Part shown: positions 1 through 9,875 of the stretch, one piece after another
Numbering within the stretch: position 1 is the stretch's first letter
How the letters are laid out: every line of letters begins with the position of its first letter
NCBI RefSeq assembly: GCF_900206265.1
Contig: NZ_LT907782.1
Location: 186,001 to 250,000, forward strand
DNA: 64,000 nt
Source: Nitrosomonas ureae
GTDB lineage: Bacteria; Pseudomonadota; Gammaproteobacteria; Burkholderiales; Nitrosomonadaceae
Direction: 5' to 3'
Made by a program: the position numbers and the translations under genes
The notes under the pieces: model-generated
The model's input: the letters and a program-made list of their open reading frames with translations, nothing else
Told to the model about the DNA's origin: nothing
Databases searched by the model: none

Positions 1-1
1 T

Positions 2-475
2 TTGAACGCCCGCTTGGATCGAATCGATGAATTGGAGGATGGGCAATGGATCGTAATTGATTATAAAACAAGCAGAAAATCCATTCAGTCAATGATCGGG
101 GAACGTCCTGACGAACCGCAACTTCCTTTATATCTCGTGATGGCAGGGATGAAACAACAAGCTGCAGGTGCTGCATTTGCGGTCATAAAACGAGGGGAAA
201 TGGGGTTTATGGCAGTAGCACGAGAAGCGGATCTATTGCCAGGTATAAAAGCTTTCTCGCAATTAGAAAAATGCACACGATTTAACACATGGGAGGAACT
301 GATTGAAGCTTGGCGGCAATCTTTGACAAATCTGGCAACGGGTTTTTGCAATGGTGATGCCAGAGTAAGCCCCAAGAATTTTCCTGTAACGTGTAAGTTT
401 TGTGATATGCAATTGTTTTGCCGGATTCATGAACGGATCGATGACAGCATTGAGTTGAGCAAGGAAAATGGCTAA
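2..475 (+). CDS. AddB-like PD-(D/E)XK nuclease, C-terminal part (cut by window edge)
   Basis: This is the last ~157 residues of a protein that begins upstream of the window. It contains the PD-(D/E)XK nuclease core (RLDRID followed by VIDYKTS near residue 20). A Cys cluster near the C-terminus (CKFCDMQLFC) is typical of the iron-sulfur staple in AddB-type and Cas4-type nucleases. The gene overlaps the downstream UvrD-like helicase by 8 nt, the arrangement expected of an AddB-AddA pair that processes double-strand breaks for RecA loading. AddB identity is inferred from the C-terminus and the neighbour, since the helicase-like N-terminus is not visible. Confidence 0.8.
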   Translation: MNARLDRIDELEDGQWIVIDYKTSRKSIQSMIGERPDEPQLPLYLVMAGMKQQAAGAAFAVIKRGEMGFMAVAREADLLPGIKAFSQLEKCTRFNTWEELIEAWRQSLTNLATGFCNGDARVSPKNFPVTCKFCDMQLFCRIHERIDDSIELSKENG

Positions 476-3400
476 TTCTAAAATAATCCCTGATGCGGAT
501 CAGCGCCGCCAAGCACTTGATCCATCTCAGTCATTTATTGTTCAAGCGCCTGCCGGATCGGGAAAAACAGCGCTGCTTATCCAACGTTATCTCAAATTAC
601 TGACTTGTGTCGACACGCCTGAAGAAGTGGTTGCCATTACCTTCACGCGCAAAGCTGCGGCAGAAATGCGTACTCGGGTTCTAGCTGAATTAGAAATTGC
701 ACGCATTCCAAGTGATGCTGAAACTGCTCATGAAAAATTAAACCGGGAGTTGGCAGCGGCTGTTTTGCAGCGCGATCAACAAGCAGGCTGGTATCTTAGT
801 GAGCACCCCGAGCGATTGCGAATACAGACGATTGATTCATTATGCGCTTCATTGACAAGACAAATGCCTATGTTGTCAAAATTCGGCGCGCAACCCGAAA
901 CGACTGAGGATGCTACTGATTTTTATTTGGAGGCGGTACGAGTTACGCTAGAATTGATGCAGCAAGACCACGCAATTGCCCATGATATAGAGCAGTTGCT
1001 TGAGCATCTGGATAATGACATGGCGCGCGTCGAAACTTTACTGATCGAAATGTTGGCGCAGCGTGACCACTGGTTGCGTCATATCCATAGCAAAACCCGT
1101 CAAGAGTTGGAAGAATCCTTGCAAAATTTGCGTCATCATGCATTGCAGTATGTTTGGCTGCAATTTCCCAAGGTGTTAGAAAATGAGTTGCTAGCATTGC
1201 TCCAATATGCTGCCACAAATCTGACTACTGATGGCAGAGAATCATTCCTTCCGCTTCCTAATCAAATATATAACCTTTCTTCAGTTGGTATTCAGCATTG
1301 GTGTGGAATTGCTGAATTGTTACTTACTCGGGAAGGTTCTTGGAGGAAGAAAATCTCTATCAATGAGGGTTTTCCGTCCGGCGGCAGCAAAATTGAGAAG
1401 GATGAAGCAAAGAAATGGAAGAATCGATGGAGTGACTTGATCGCTGCGCTTAGCTCAGAGGAAGTTTTCCGACAAACATTGCATGATGTGCGTCTATTGC
1501 CCCCCGCTTATTATACGGACAAGCAATGGAAAATTCTTGGTGCAATAACAAGATTATTACCGAATGCTGTCGCACAACTTAAGATTATTTTTCAAACCAG
1601 CGGTTTTGTAGATTTTTCGGAAGTTACGCAACGCGCATTGCTTGCACTGGGGGATTCCGAATTTCCTACAGATCTAGCGTTAGCATTGGATTATCGTATC
1701 CAACATTTGTTGATTGATGAGTTTCAGGATACTTCGATCAGTCAGTTTAAGTTAATTGAAAAACTTATTGCTGGCTGGGAAATGGGAGATGGGCGCAGTT
1801 TATTTGCCGTGGGAGATCCGATGCAATCCATCTACCGCTTTCGGGAAGCTGAAGTAGGGCTTTTTTTGCAAGCTCGAAATACCGGCATTGGTCATCTGGT
1901 CTTGCAGCCAATTACGCTCAGTTCTAATTTCCGCTCGCAGCAAGGCATCATTGATTGGGTTAATGAAACTTTTACACAAATTATGCCTGTTCGTGAAGAG
2001 ATTGAATCGGGTGCGGTGTCTTATACGCCTTCAACTGCAATACACTCTAAGCTCACAGAGATCGCAGTGAAGGTATATCCATTATTGGATAAAAATCAGA
2101 TTGCTGAGGCCAGACAAGTTATTGAAATTATCCAGCAAACTCGCCGTGATTATCCCACAAATACAATCGCAATTTTGGTACGTAACCGCAGTCATTTACA
2201 GGTGATTGTACAAAAATTAAAAGAATCCGGTTTACAGTTTCGTGCCGTTGATATTGAGTTATTGCATTTCAGGCCTGTAGTCCAGGATCTGTTGATTATT
2301 ACTAGAGCATTGATAAATTTAGCAGATGAAGTGGCTTGGTTTGCATTATTACGTGCGCCTTGGTGTGGGTTTTTGCTTAAAGATATTGATGCTTTGCTTA
2401 GGACTAGAAAAGAAGAAGATTGTGACACAACTATCAGTGGGACAGTTCTATGGAAGTTAATTGGTGATCCAAATCATTGGTGCTATCTTTCAGATGATGC
2501 AAAGGCGCGAATAGAAAGGTTACGTGATGCTCTGGCACCTTGCATAATGCATCGGCAGCGCCAGCCTCTGCGCATGACGGTTGAGGCAATGTGGCAAGCT
2601 CTAGGTGGACCGGGATGCATTAATCCCGTTATAAAGAGAAATAGAAATGATATTTCAGCAACTTGGAGTGATGCTATGAGCTTCCTGGATTATCTAGAGA
2701 AGCAGGAAGAATCTGGTACGATTCGAGATCTGATAGGCTTTGAAAAAGGATTGAATGCACTTTACGCATCACAAGATGTAGGTGCAGATGATTCTTTGCA
2801 GATAATGACGATTCATAAAGCCAAGGGATTAGAATTTGATACAGTTATTGTGCCCGGGCTTGGTCGAGAGCAGCGTAGAAATGATAAGCAATTGTTAAAG
2901 TGGATAGAGCAACCGCATGATCGAATTAAAATTGAAAGTAAGTTAGTTAACCCGGAGTTATTACTTGCGCCCATTCCGGAAACAGGATTAGATTCTGATC
3001 CGATTTATAGGTGGATGGAAAAAATTGATTGTAAGAAGGAACAAAATGAAGCGGATCGCTTGTTATATGTGGCTGCAACACGGGCTAGAAAGTTTTTACA
3101 TTTGTTAGGGCATGTAAACGTGGTTGAGAGTGAGGAGGGAAAATACATACCTAAAAAACCAGCGGTGGGTTCATTACTGCATAGGTTATGGCCTGTTATG
3201 CAATTAATTTATTTTGATGCCGCTGAAAAAAATACTATGGGTAGAAATTTTAAGCGAGAAGACAAAGATTGGGAAGGGTTAGTCAATGATATAGATAATC
3301 AAGGTATATATAGGTTAAAAGAAGGATGGGTATTGCCCGATGCGCCAAAATCAGTTGCCTGGAATGAGATATATGAAACTAAACAAGTTCAGCAAGATAT

Positions 3401-3944
3401 TGAATTCTCATGGGCGAGCGAAATGGCTCGTCATGTTGGTAATGTAGTGCATCGTTGGTTAAAAAAAATTGCTGACGATGAGTTGCGTACCTGGGATGCG
3501 GCTCGTATACGGATGATGCATGACTGTTTTAAACAGAATTTACTTGCTGATGGCATGAACGGGAACGATAATGAAGTGGAGAATGCGATTGATCGAATCA
3601 TTTTAGCATTGATTAATACGATCAGTGATGAGCGGGGGCAGTGGATTTTGGGCCGCCATCGACATGCAAAGAATGAATTGAGAGTTGTTGGAATTGTTGA
3701 TAATAAACTCATGAATTGCGTGATTGATAGAACTTTCAATGATTCTATGGGAATTCGATGGATAATTGATTACAAAACAGGTAATCATGAAGGTGCAGAT
3801 ATAGAAAATTTTATGAATCGCGAACAGATTCGCTACTATGAGCAACTGAATTATTACGCAAAACTCATGCGGCAACTTGATTCGCAGCCAATTAAATTGG
3901 GAATTTATTTTCCACTTATAAAAGGTTGGCGTGAGTGGGAATAA
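468..3944 (+). CDS. addA: AddA-like UvrD/Rep helicase-nuclease
   Basis: This 1158-residue superfamily 1A helicase carries a C-terminal nuclease domain. Walker A is APAGSGKT at residues 27-34. Further motifs are the DEFQDTS Walker B box, TIHKAKGLEFD (motif V) and LLYVAATRARK (motif VI). A PD-(D/E)XK signature, WIIDYKTG, lies near the end. The length and domain order fit AddA of the AddAB double-strand-break repair nuclease, the counterpart of RecBCD. The ATG follows an AAGGA ribosome binding site inside the end of the upstream nuclease gene, so the pair is translationally coupled. Next comes the amo leader on the same strand, with no obvious functional link. Confidence 0.88.
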   Translation: MANSKIIPDADQRRQALDPSQSFIVQAPAGSGKTALLIQRYLKLLTCVDTPEEVVAITFTRKAAAEMRTRVLAELEIARIPSDAETAHEKLNRELAAAVLQRDQQAGWYLSEHPERLRIQTIDSLCASLTRQMPMLSKFGAQPETTEDATDFYLEAVRVTLELMQQDHAIAHDIEQLLEHLDNDMARVETLLIEMLAQRDHWLRHIHSKTRQELEESLQNLRHHALQYVWLQFPKVLENELLALLQYAATNLTTDGRESFLPLPNQIYNLSSVGIQHWCGIAELLLTREGSWRKKISINEGFPSGGSKIEKDEAKKWKNRWSDLIAALSSEEVFRQTLHDVRLLPPAYYTDKQWKILGAITRLLPNAVAQLKIIFQTSGFVDFSEVTQRALLALGDSEFPTDLALALDYRIQHLLIDEFQDTSISQFKLIEKLIAGWEMGDGRSLFAVGDPMQSIYRFREAEVGLFLQARNTGIGHLVLQPITLSSNFRSQQGIIDWVNETFTQIMPVREEIESGAVSYTPSTAIHSKLTEIAVKVYPLLDKNQIAEARQVIEIIQQTRRDYPTNTIAILVRNRSHLQVIVQKLKESGLQFRAVDIELLHFRPVVQDLLIITRALINLADEVAWFALLRAPWCGFLLKDIDALLRTRKEEDCDTTISGTVLWKLIGDPNHWCYLSDDAKARIERLRDALAPCIMHRQRQPLRMTVEAMWQALGGPGCINPVIKRNRNDISATWSDAMSFLDYLEKQEESGTIRDLIGFEKGLNALYASQDVGADDSLQIMTIHKAKGLEFDTVIVPGLGREQRRNDKQLLKWIEQPHDRIKIESKLVNPELLLAPIPETGLDSDPIYRWMEKIDCKKEQNEADRLLYVAATRARKFLHLLGHVNVVESEEGKYIPKKPAVGSLLHRLWPVMQLIYFDAAEKNTMGRNFKREDKDWEGLVNDIDNQGIYRLKEGWVLPDAPKSVAWNEIYETKQVQQDIEFSWASEMARHVGNVVHRWLKKIADDELRTWDAARIRMMHDCFKQNLLADGMNGNDNEVENAIDRIILALINTISDERGQWILGRHRHAKNELRVVGIVDNKLMNCVIDRTFNDSMGIRWIIDYKTGNHEGADIENFMNREQIRYYEQLNYYAKLMRQLDSQPIKLGIYFPLIKGWREWE

Positions 3945-4271
3945 TAAGATGAAGCTAAAAATATTTCTGTTGATATTGGAGTAATGCTGATTATCCCTTT
4001 AGTTATTGTGAGTAAAGGGGAAAGAGGGGAAAGGAGGTGAGGAGGCCATAGGTTTGGGAAGGTAATTTTATGACAAATGACTTGACTTTGAACCCCAAGG
4101 TCGACTAGCCTGAGAGGTGTAGCTAAAAGCGGGGTAGAATAATATAAGTTATATGAAGGTTTTGGCTACCGAGTTTAGAAGTACTAATTAATTAGTATTA
4201 AGTAAGAAGTATAAGGGTAGTATTAGAGAAGAACGAGAAGTAGTTTTGATTAACAGTTAGGAGGTAGAAAC
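3945..4271 (+). promoter_or_regulatory. amoC leader and probable promoter region
   Basis: This 327-bp stretch has no gene. It contains an unusually purine-rich tract on the plus strand (about 4010-4049, G and A runs). An AT-rich patch with TAGAAT and TATAAG -10-like hexamers lies near 4135-4150, and a TTGACT -35-like hexamer lies near 4083. None has a convincingly spaced partner. A strong ribosome binding site (AGGAGG, about 4259-4264) sits 8 nt before the amoC ATG. Transcription of amoCAB presumably starts here, but the start site cannot be fixed from sequence alone. Confidence 0.5.
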
Positions 4272-5081
4272 ATGGCAACAACCTATGGCACAACTAGCGG
4301 CGCGGCGAGCGCCAACTATGACATGTCGCTGTGGTACGACTCGAAGTATTACAAGCTGGGCATGTTAACGATGCTTTTGGTAGCGATATTTTGGATCTGG
4401 TACCAAAGGACATTTGCATATTCACATGGCATGGACTCGATGGAGCCTGAATTTGACAAGGTATGGATGGGACTGTGGCGCGTACACATGACACTGATGC
4501 CACTGTTTGCGTTGGTAACCTGGGGGTGGATACTGAAGACCCGCGATACCAAGGAACAACTGGACAATCTGGATACCAAGCTTGAGATCAAACGTTATTT
4601 TTACTGGATGATGTGGCTGGGTGTGTATTTGTTTGGTGTTTACTGGGGCGGCAGCTTCTTTACCGAACAGGATGCAAGCTGGCACCAGGTGATTATTCGT
4701 GACACGAGCTTTACACCGAGTCACGTAGTGGTGTTTTATGGCTCATTCCCGATGTACATTGTATGCGGAGTAGCGGCCTACCTGTACGCGATGACGCGTC
4801 TGCCATTGTATAGCCGCGGCACATCGTTCCCGTTGGTGATGGCGATTGCAGGCCCATTGATGATTCTGCCGAACGTAGGGTTGAACGAATGGGGACATGC
4901 TTTCTGGTTCATGGAAGAACTGTTTAGCGCACCGTTGCACTGGGGCTTTGTGATTCTGGGCTGGGCGGGTTTATTTTCAGGTGGTATTGCAGCACAGATT
5001 ATCACCCGTTACTCTAACCTGACCGATGTAACCTGGAACAACGCAAGCAGAGAAATTCTGAACAATCGTATCGTTCCTTAA
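4272..5081 (+). CDS. amoC: Ammonia monooxygenase subunit C
   Basis: AmoC is a membrane subunit of the copper-dependent ammonia monooxygenase, which oxidises NH3 to hydroxylamine in the first step of nitrification. The 269-residue product has about six hydrophobic segments. It contains the conserved AmoC/PmoC stretch around [15 protein letters not shown], which lies in the region of the subunit C metal site. The length matches Nitrosomonas AmoC (about 270 residues). It is the first gene of amoC-amoA-amoB, with an AGGAGG site before the ATG and a hairpin after the stop that separates it from amoA. Many ammonia oxidisers carry extra amoC copies; this one is in operon context. Confidence 0.98.
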   Translation: MATTYGTTSGAASANYDMSLWYDSKYYKLGMLTMLLVAIFWIWYQRTFAYSHGMDSMEPEFDKVWMGLWRVHMTLMPLFALVTWGWILKTRDTKEQLDNLDTKLEIKRYFYWMMWLGVYLFGVYWGGSFFTEQDASWHQVIIRDTSFTPSHVVVFYGSFPMYIVCGVAAYLYAMTRLPLYSRGTSFPLVMAIAGPLMILPNVGLNEWGHAFWFMEELFSAPLHWGFVILGWAGLFSGGIAAQIITRYSNLTDVTWNNASREILNNRIVP

Positions 5082-5092
5082 TTTGGATGGAA

Positions 5093-5130
5093 CTTACCTT
5101 CTTCTGTCAGGAAAAGGGGAGGAAGGTAAG
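5093..5130 (+). terminator. amoC-amoA intergenic hairpin
   Basis: An inverted repeat pairs CTTACCTTC at 5093-5101 with GAAGGTAAG at 5122-5130, and further G-Y pairing lies inside. There is no T-run, so it looks like a partial terminator, attenuator or mRNA processing/stability element rather than a full rho-independent terminator. A stable intergenic hairpin here could explain different levels of amoC and amoAB message, which is inference. Confidence 0.55.
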
Positions 5131-5256
5131 GAATATCTCGACTAAGTTTTTGTACTAATGGGAACAAGCCTATAGGCTGACGATAAAGAGAGAAGTAAGG
5201 GAAGCGTATCGTCATGTTTTCATATTTAATATCACATGAAATGAAGGGAGGGTCTA

Positions 5257-6081
5257 GTGAGTAGAACAGACGAAATTATAGCGGCAGCGAAGATGCCGCC
5301 GGAAGCGGTCAAGATGTCCAGATATATAGATGCGGTTTATTTTCCAATTCTCTGTATTCTTCTGGTAGGAACGTATCACATGCACTTCATGCTGCTGGCA
5401 GGAGACTGGGATTTCTGGCTTGATTGGAAAGACCGTCAATGGTGGCCTGTAGTAACACCGATTGTAGGTGTCATGTACTGTGCGGCACTGATGTATTACC
5501 TGTGGGTAAACTATCGTCTGCCATTTGGCGCGACACTATGTATCGTATGCCTGTTAGTAGGTGAATGGCTGACCCGTTACTGGGGTTTTTACTGGTGGTC
5601 GCACTATCCGATCAATTTTGTACTGCCATCGACCATGATTCCTGGTGCGTTGATGCTGGATACGATTTTATTATTGACGGGTAACTGGTTGGTAACCGCA
5701 CTGTTAGGCGGTGGATTCTGGGGTTTATTTTTCTATCCGGGCAACTGGCCTATTTTTGGCCCCACCCACTTACCGCTGGTTGTAGAAGGCGTATTGCTGT
5801 CAGTAGCTGACTACACAGGTTTTCTGTATGTACGTACAGGTACACCGGAATATGTTCGCCTGATTGAGCAAGGATCGCTGCGTACTTTTGGTGGTCACAC
5901 CACGGTTATTGCTGCGTTTTTCTCAGCCTTTGTATCAATGCTGATGTTCTGCGTATGGTGGTACTTTGGCAAACTATACTGTACTGCTTTCTACTATGTT
6001 AAAGGAGAAAGAGGACGTATATCGATGAAGAATGACGTAACGGCATTTGGTGAAAAAGGCTTTGCACAGGGGATTAAATAA
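5257..6081 (+). CDS. amoA: Ammonia monooxygenase subunit A
   Basis: AmoA is the membrane subunit used as the standard marker of ammonia oxidisers. The 274-residue product matches remembered Nitrosomonas AmoA almost throughout, for example [57 protein letters not shown] and [19 protein letters not shown]. The start is GTG at 5257, preceded by GGGAGG about 6 nt upstream. The stop overlaps the amoB ATG by one base (TAATG), so amoA and amoB are translationally coupled. Confidence 0.99.
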   Translation: MSRTDEIIAAAKMPPEAVKMSRYIDAVYFPILCILLVGTYHMHFMLLAGDWDFWLDWKDRQWWPVVTPIVGVMYCAALMYYLWVNYRLPFGATLCIVCLLVGEWLTRYWGFYWWSHYPINFVLPSTMIPGALMLDTILLLTGNWLVTALLGGGFWGLFFYPGNWPIFGPTHLPLVVEGVLLSVADYTGFLYVRTGTPEYVRLIEQGSLRTFGGHTTVIAAFFSAFVSMLMFCVWWYFGKLYCTAFYYVKGERGRISMKNDVTAFGEKGFAQGIK

Positions 6082-7343
6082 TGAATATAAAAAGCATTTT
6101 TAAACTGGGCGTATTAGGCCTGTATGGAGCGGCGATAGGGGCGGCCTCACTGGCGCTGACGCTGACGGTAGATGTTAATACAGCGGCGGCACACGGTGAA
6201 CGTTCACAAGAACCGTTTCTGCGTATGCGTAGTATTCAATGGTATGACCTGAAATGGCAACCTAAAGTCACCAAAGTAAATGACATTGCAACCATGACAG
6301 GGAAATTTCACCTGGCGGAAGATTGGCCACGTGCGGTAGGTAAGCCTGATCGTGCATTCTTTAACGTAGGTAGCCCAAGTCCGGTGTTTGTACGTTTGAG
6401 TACCAAGCTGAATGGCGAACCGACATTCATATCAGGACCGTTGATCATTGGTCGTGATTATGAGTTTGAAGTTAAACTGAAAGCGCGTATTCCAGGCCGT
6501 CATCACATGCATGCAATGGTGAACGTAAAAGATGCGGGCCCTATTGCAGGACCAGCAGCGTGGATGAACATTTCAGGCAGCTGGGATGACTTTACCAATC
6601 CTGTAACCACATTGACAGGAAAAACGATTGATCTGGAGACGTTTAACTTCAGCAATGGTATATTCTGGCACGTTTTATGGACAGGCTTAGGGGTATTCTG
6701 GATTGGTTATTTTGTAGCGAAACCGATGTTTCTGCCGCGTAGTCGTGTATTGCTGGCATATGGTGACGAACTACTGACATCACCGACAGACAGGAAATTT
6801 GGTATGGCGATAGCGATACTGACCTGCGCGCTGGTATGGGGAGGCTATCGTTATACTGAAAGCGTACACCCCTATACCATACCGATCCAAGCGGGTGAAT
6901 CCAAGGTAGAGCCATTACCGATTGCACCGAATCCGGTAGCGATCAAGGTAACCCATGCTAACTATGACGTTCCTGGACGTGCGTTACGCGTGACGATGGA
7001 AATCACCAACAACGGAGACTCAGCGGTTAACATCGGAGAGTTTACGACAGCGGGTGTTCGTTTTGTAAATCCATTGGGTCAAAAGCATCTGGATCCTGAT
7101 TATCCAAAAGAGCTGGTAGCTACTGGTTTGACAATGGATGACGACAGAGGGATTGAACCTGGAGAAACCCGTGAAGTTAAGATGGAAGCCAAAGATGCGT
7201 TGTGGGAAGTCCAACGTTTGATGGCTTTGTTGGGTGATCCGGAAAGTCGCTTTGGTGGTTTGCTGATGACATGGGATGATGACGGCAATCGTTATATTAA
7301 CAGTATTGCTGGTGCTGTAATTCCAGTCTTTACCAAGTTATAA
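6081..7343 (+). CDS. amoB: Ammonia monooxygenase subunit B
   Basis: AmoB is the subunit with two periplasmic cupredoxin domains. The 420-residue product has an N-terminal export signal ending near residue 37. His38 would be the mature N-terminal ligand. The HxH copper motif is His142-Met-His144 in RHHMHAM. These correspond to the three His copper ligands known in PmoB. Two hydrophobic segments follow the first periplasmic domain (about residues 190-210 and 230-250), then a second cupredoxin-like domain. The ATG overlaps the amoA stop, and a strong terminator follows the gene. Confidence 0.98.
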   Translation: MNIKSIFKLGVLGLYGAAIGAASLALTLTVDVNTAAAHGERSQEPFLRMRSIQWYDLKWQPKVTKVNDIATMTGKFHLAEDWPRAVGKPDRAFFNVGSPSPVFVRLSTKLNGEPTFISGPLIIGRDYEFEVKLKARIPGRHHMHAMVNVKDAGPIAGPAAWMNISGSWDDFTNPVTTLTGKTIDLETFNFSNGIFWHVLWTGLGVFWIGYFVAKPMFLPRSRVLLAYGDELLTSPTDRKFGMAIAILTCALVWGGYRYTESVHPYTIPIQAGESKVEPLPIAPNPVAIKVTHANYDVPGRALRVTMEITNNGDSAVNIGEFTTAGVRFVNPLGQKHLDPDYPKELVATGLTMDDDRGIEPGETREVKMEAKDALWEVQRLMALLGDPESRFGGLLMTWDDDGNRYINSIAGAVIPVFTKL

Positions 7344-7360
7344 TCTGGTATAGCATCAAT

Positions 7361-7407
7361 ACACCGGTACACCACTGTCGGAAGACAGCCGGTGTACCGG
7401 TTTTTTT
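7361..7407 (+). terminator. Rho-independent terminator of amoCAB
   Basis: An 11-bp perfect stem (ACCGGTACACC at 7363-7373 with GGTGTACCGGT at 7391-7401) encloses a smaller CTGTC/GACAG hairpin and is followed by seven T residues. It lies 18 nt after the amoB stop. It closes the operon before any amoE/amoD-type gene, and none follows in this copy. Confidence 0.93.
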
Positions 7408-7548
7408 ATTGCTGTATTTTTGTTTTGATAAATATGTGGCAATAAAGTTGGTAGCTAAAAAGGACCTAGAAAATTTAGGCCATACATTTTCTAGGTTGCA
7501 ATAAATAAGGCGTTGTAGTTTTTGAAATATATATGTAAGAGAAGAATA

Positions 7549-7929
7549 ATGCAGCATAATCCAGGATTTCTGAAATTAGTAGAGGAAGCAAAAGAACGTA
7601 TAAAGGAATGCACAGTGGGAGATGTGCAAACCAAACTGACACAAGGAATACAATTTCATTTTGTTGACGTGCGGGAAGATCACGAATTTTTGATAGATCA
7701 CGCTGCAGGTGCGAGCCATCTTGGGAAAGGTATTATCGAGCGTGACATTGAAACAGTAATACCTGAAAAAAATACACTGATTATATTGTATTGTGGTGGA
7801 GGCTATCGATCAGCTCTAGTGGCTGATACGTTGCAGTTAATGGGTTATAAAAATGTATTGTCGTTGGTTGGGGGAATCAAAGCATTGCGTGATGCGGGTT
7901 TCCCATTAGAAAGAGATGAATCCATCTAA
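7549..7929 (+). CDS. Rhodanese-like domain protein
   Basis: This single-domain rhodanese-like protein has 126 residues from the preferred start. An active-site loop CGGGYRS follows LIILYC, and the conserved substrate-fold elements VDVREDHEF and LVGGIKALRDAGFP are present. Rhodaneses transfer sulfane sulfur; the physiological acceptor here is unknown. I chose the ATG at 7549, which has AGAGAAG about 5 nt upstream, over one nine codons earlier. The gene follows the amo terminator and so probably has its own promoter in the AT-rich 7408-7548 gap. It has no signal peptide and is likely cytoplasmic. Confidence 0.88.
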   Translation: MQHNPGFLKLVEEAKERIKECTVGDVQTKLTQGIQFHFVDVREDHEFLIDHAAGASHLGKGIIERDIETVIPEKNTLIILYCGGGYRSALVADTLQLMGYKNVLSLVGGIKALRDAGFPLERDESI

Positions 7930-8003
7930 AAAAATGACTATTATTGCTGTATGTTGCAGCCTCATTCACTGAAGTTAATCATCAAACTGAGATGATGCGA
8001 GCT

Positions 8004-9614
8004 TTATGGATTTCTCTCATCTTTAATCGATAACTCGATTTGTTCGGTTGGGTGCGATAAGCTACTCTCGCTGAGATGACACGGGATGGTGGTATAGCTT
8101 GTATTGTCACTATTGCTGTCGGGTACTATATGAGCTCTTTCAAGTGGTAATGTTTCACCATGAAAAAATCTAGGATCCCGAAAATAACACCACATCATCA
8201 AAGGAATTCCTAAGAATAATGCAACAACTCCAATTAAAAATACTGCGCCTATGCCAGCAATCGATCCACTTGATCCATAATTCGGATCTATCATATTCCA
8301 AACTTGAAAAATTCCTACAGCAATTAATACAACGGCAGCCATAGTGGGTAGCAATACCTGAGATACAGCTGTACCCCAGTGATTAAGGGCCGTACGATGG
8401 AAATATAATGCACAAGATAATGCCGCAACAGAGTAATAAGTGCAGATCGCAATACTGACGCTATGAATCGTATCTTTAATAATTGATTCGCTAATTAAAC
8501 TAAGCGTACTGTAAATGATCAGTGTCATTAAGCCGATAAACCAAGTGGCAAATTTGGGAGTTTGCGTTGCTTCATTAACTGAAGAAAATCTTTTTGGGAT
8601 TGCCCGGTATGTCGCCATTGCCAAGGCAGCGCGTGCAGCAGGCATAATTGTGGACATTGTGGCGGAGAAAGCAGAAACTCCGATAATTAATGCGGCAATC
8701 GACGCTCCCTTGGTGCCGATGATATCAGTGGCAAGAACAGTTATGCTGGAGTCAATATTATCCTTGAACGTCAAGCTTGATTGATGATGGGAATCTATAC
8801 CGGCATATGCTAATGCAGTGGTGGAAAAAACAACATACGTGATAACTGTAATGATCATTGAAATAATACCGCTCCTTCCAGCTTGTTCAGCACTGCCTTC
8901 TGTTTCTTCCGACATTGCCAAAGATGCATCAAATCCCCAGAATATAAAGAGAGCGATAAGAAAGCCATCCAGAAAAGCAGTAAATGAGTCGATCGCGAAA
9001 GGATTAAACCACTCGAGCGAGAATGTTTGGGCGGTACTGACAGCGCCTCCTTGCGTGACACGTAATAATAGGAATGCAGCAAGTGCGATAAGGATGCCGT
9101 ACTGAGCAATTGTCAGAATCATAGTGGTACGAGAAGATTCTTTAGCACCAAGCGCGGTGAGATAAGTTGTACTGAAGATGAAAAGGCCCGCTACTCCAAT
9201 ATGAAACCATTTTGGAATTGTTGTCAGATGAAAAATAACAGCCGCCGCATTTACCATAATCTGAGTAGCGGCAACACCTGCCAAAACACTTGCTAGTAGA
9301 AGCGCCCAGCCCCCAAACCAACCAAACTTTGGCCCTACAGCTTTTGTACCCCAAGTGAAAATAGTGCCGGCATCCGGAGCAGAAGTAGTTAAATGTTTGT
9401 AAGATAAAGCAACAAAGAACATTGGAATTACCGAAAGTATGAATACAATTGGTAATTGATAGCCGCTTCCAGCTGCTCCATAACCAAGTGCTCCAGTCAA
9501 AGAATAGGCAGGGGCGGTTGCTGCGAGACCAATTGTCACTGCAGCCCATTTGGATACGGAGCCCTTTTTTAAGCCTTTGGCTTTTAAATCATGCATCACT
9601 GTTTCTTCATGCAT
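8004..9614 (-). CDS. APC-superfamily amino acid/amine permease
   Basis: The gene encodes a 536-residue integral membrane transporter with about twelve hydrophobic segments. The N-terminal APC signature is VTIGLAATAPAYSLTGALGY. Later comes FWGFDASLAMSEETEGSAEQAG, matching the conserved glutamate-rich loop after TM6 of APC amino-acid transporters. I chose the start at 9614 (MHEETVMHDLK), which has an AAGAGG ribosome binding site about 8 nt upstream; a longer reading frame begins 50 codons earlier but lacks family similarity. The C-terminal tail of ~50 residues is hydrophilic. The substrate cannot be told from sequence. The next gene upstream encodes a flavoprotein on the same strand, 262 nt away. 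Confidence 0.88.
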   Translation of the reverse strand: MHEETVMHDLKAKGLKKGSVSKWAAVTIGLAATAPAYSLTGALGYGAAGSGYQLPIVFILSVIPMFFVALSYKHLTTSAPDAGTIFTWGTKAVGPKFGWFGGWALLLASVLAGVAATQIMVNAAAVIFHLTTIPKWFHIGVAGLFIFSTTYLTALGAKESSRTTMILTIAQYGILIALAAFLLLRVTQGGAVSTAQTFSLEWFNPFAIDSFTAFLDGFLIALFIFWGFDASLAMSEETEGSAEQAGRSGIISMIITVITYVVFSTTALAYAGIDSHHQSSLTFKDNIDSSITVLATDIIGTKGASIAALIIGVSAFSATMSTIMPAARAALAMATYRAIPKRFSSVNEATQTPKFATWFIGLMTLIIYSTLSLISESIIKDTIHSVSIAICTYYSVAALSCALYFHRTALNHWGTAVSQVLLPTMAAVVLIAVGIFQVWNMIDPNYGSSGSIAGIGAVFLIGVVALFLGIPLMMWCYFRDPRFFHGETLPLERAHIVPDSNSDNTSYTTIPCHLSESSLSHPTEQIELSIKDERNP

Positions 9615-9875
9615 CTCATACCTCTTGGTTCTATTGAGTGTGGGCAAATAGAATATCCCTCTCTTACGCTGCGCTGAAAAGTAGCAAAGATTGAGAATGA
9701 AGTCAAAAATCACAGGCGTTTTTTCTAAACGCAGCAGAAAATCATTTCTTGATACCTGATGCAATGTGCCACGCTGCTAACCACGCATATCGTGGCGTAT
9801 TGCTATGAGAAACAAGTGCGTAGACAAAGCCATCTGTCCATTCGGATGACAACGTGCCGTGTTTCTCGCAAGATA

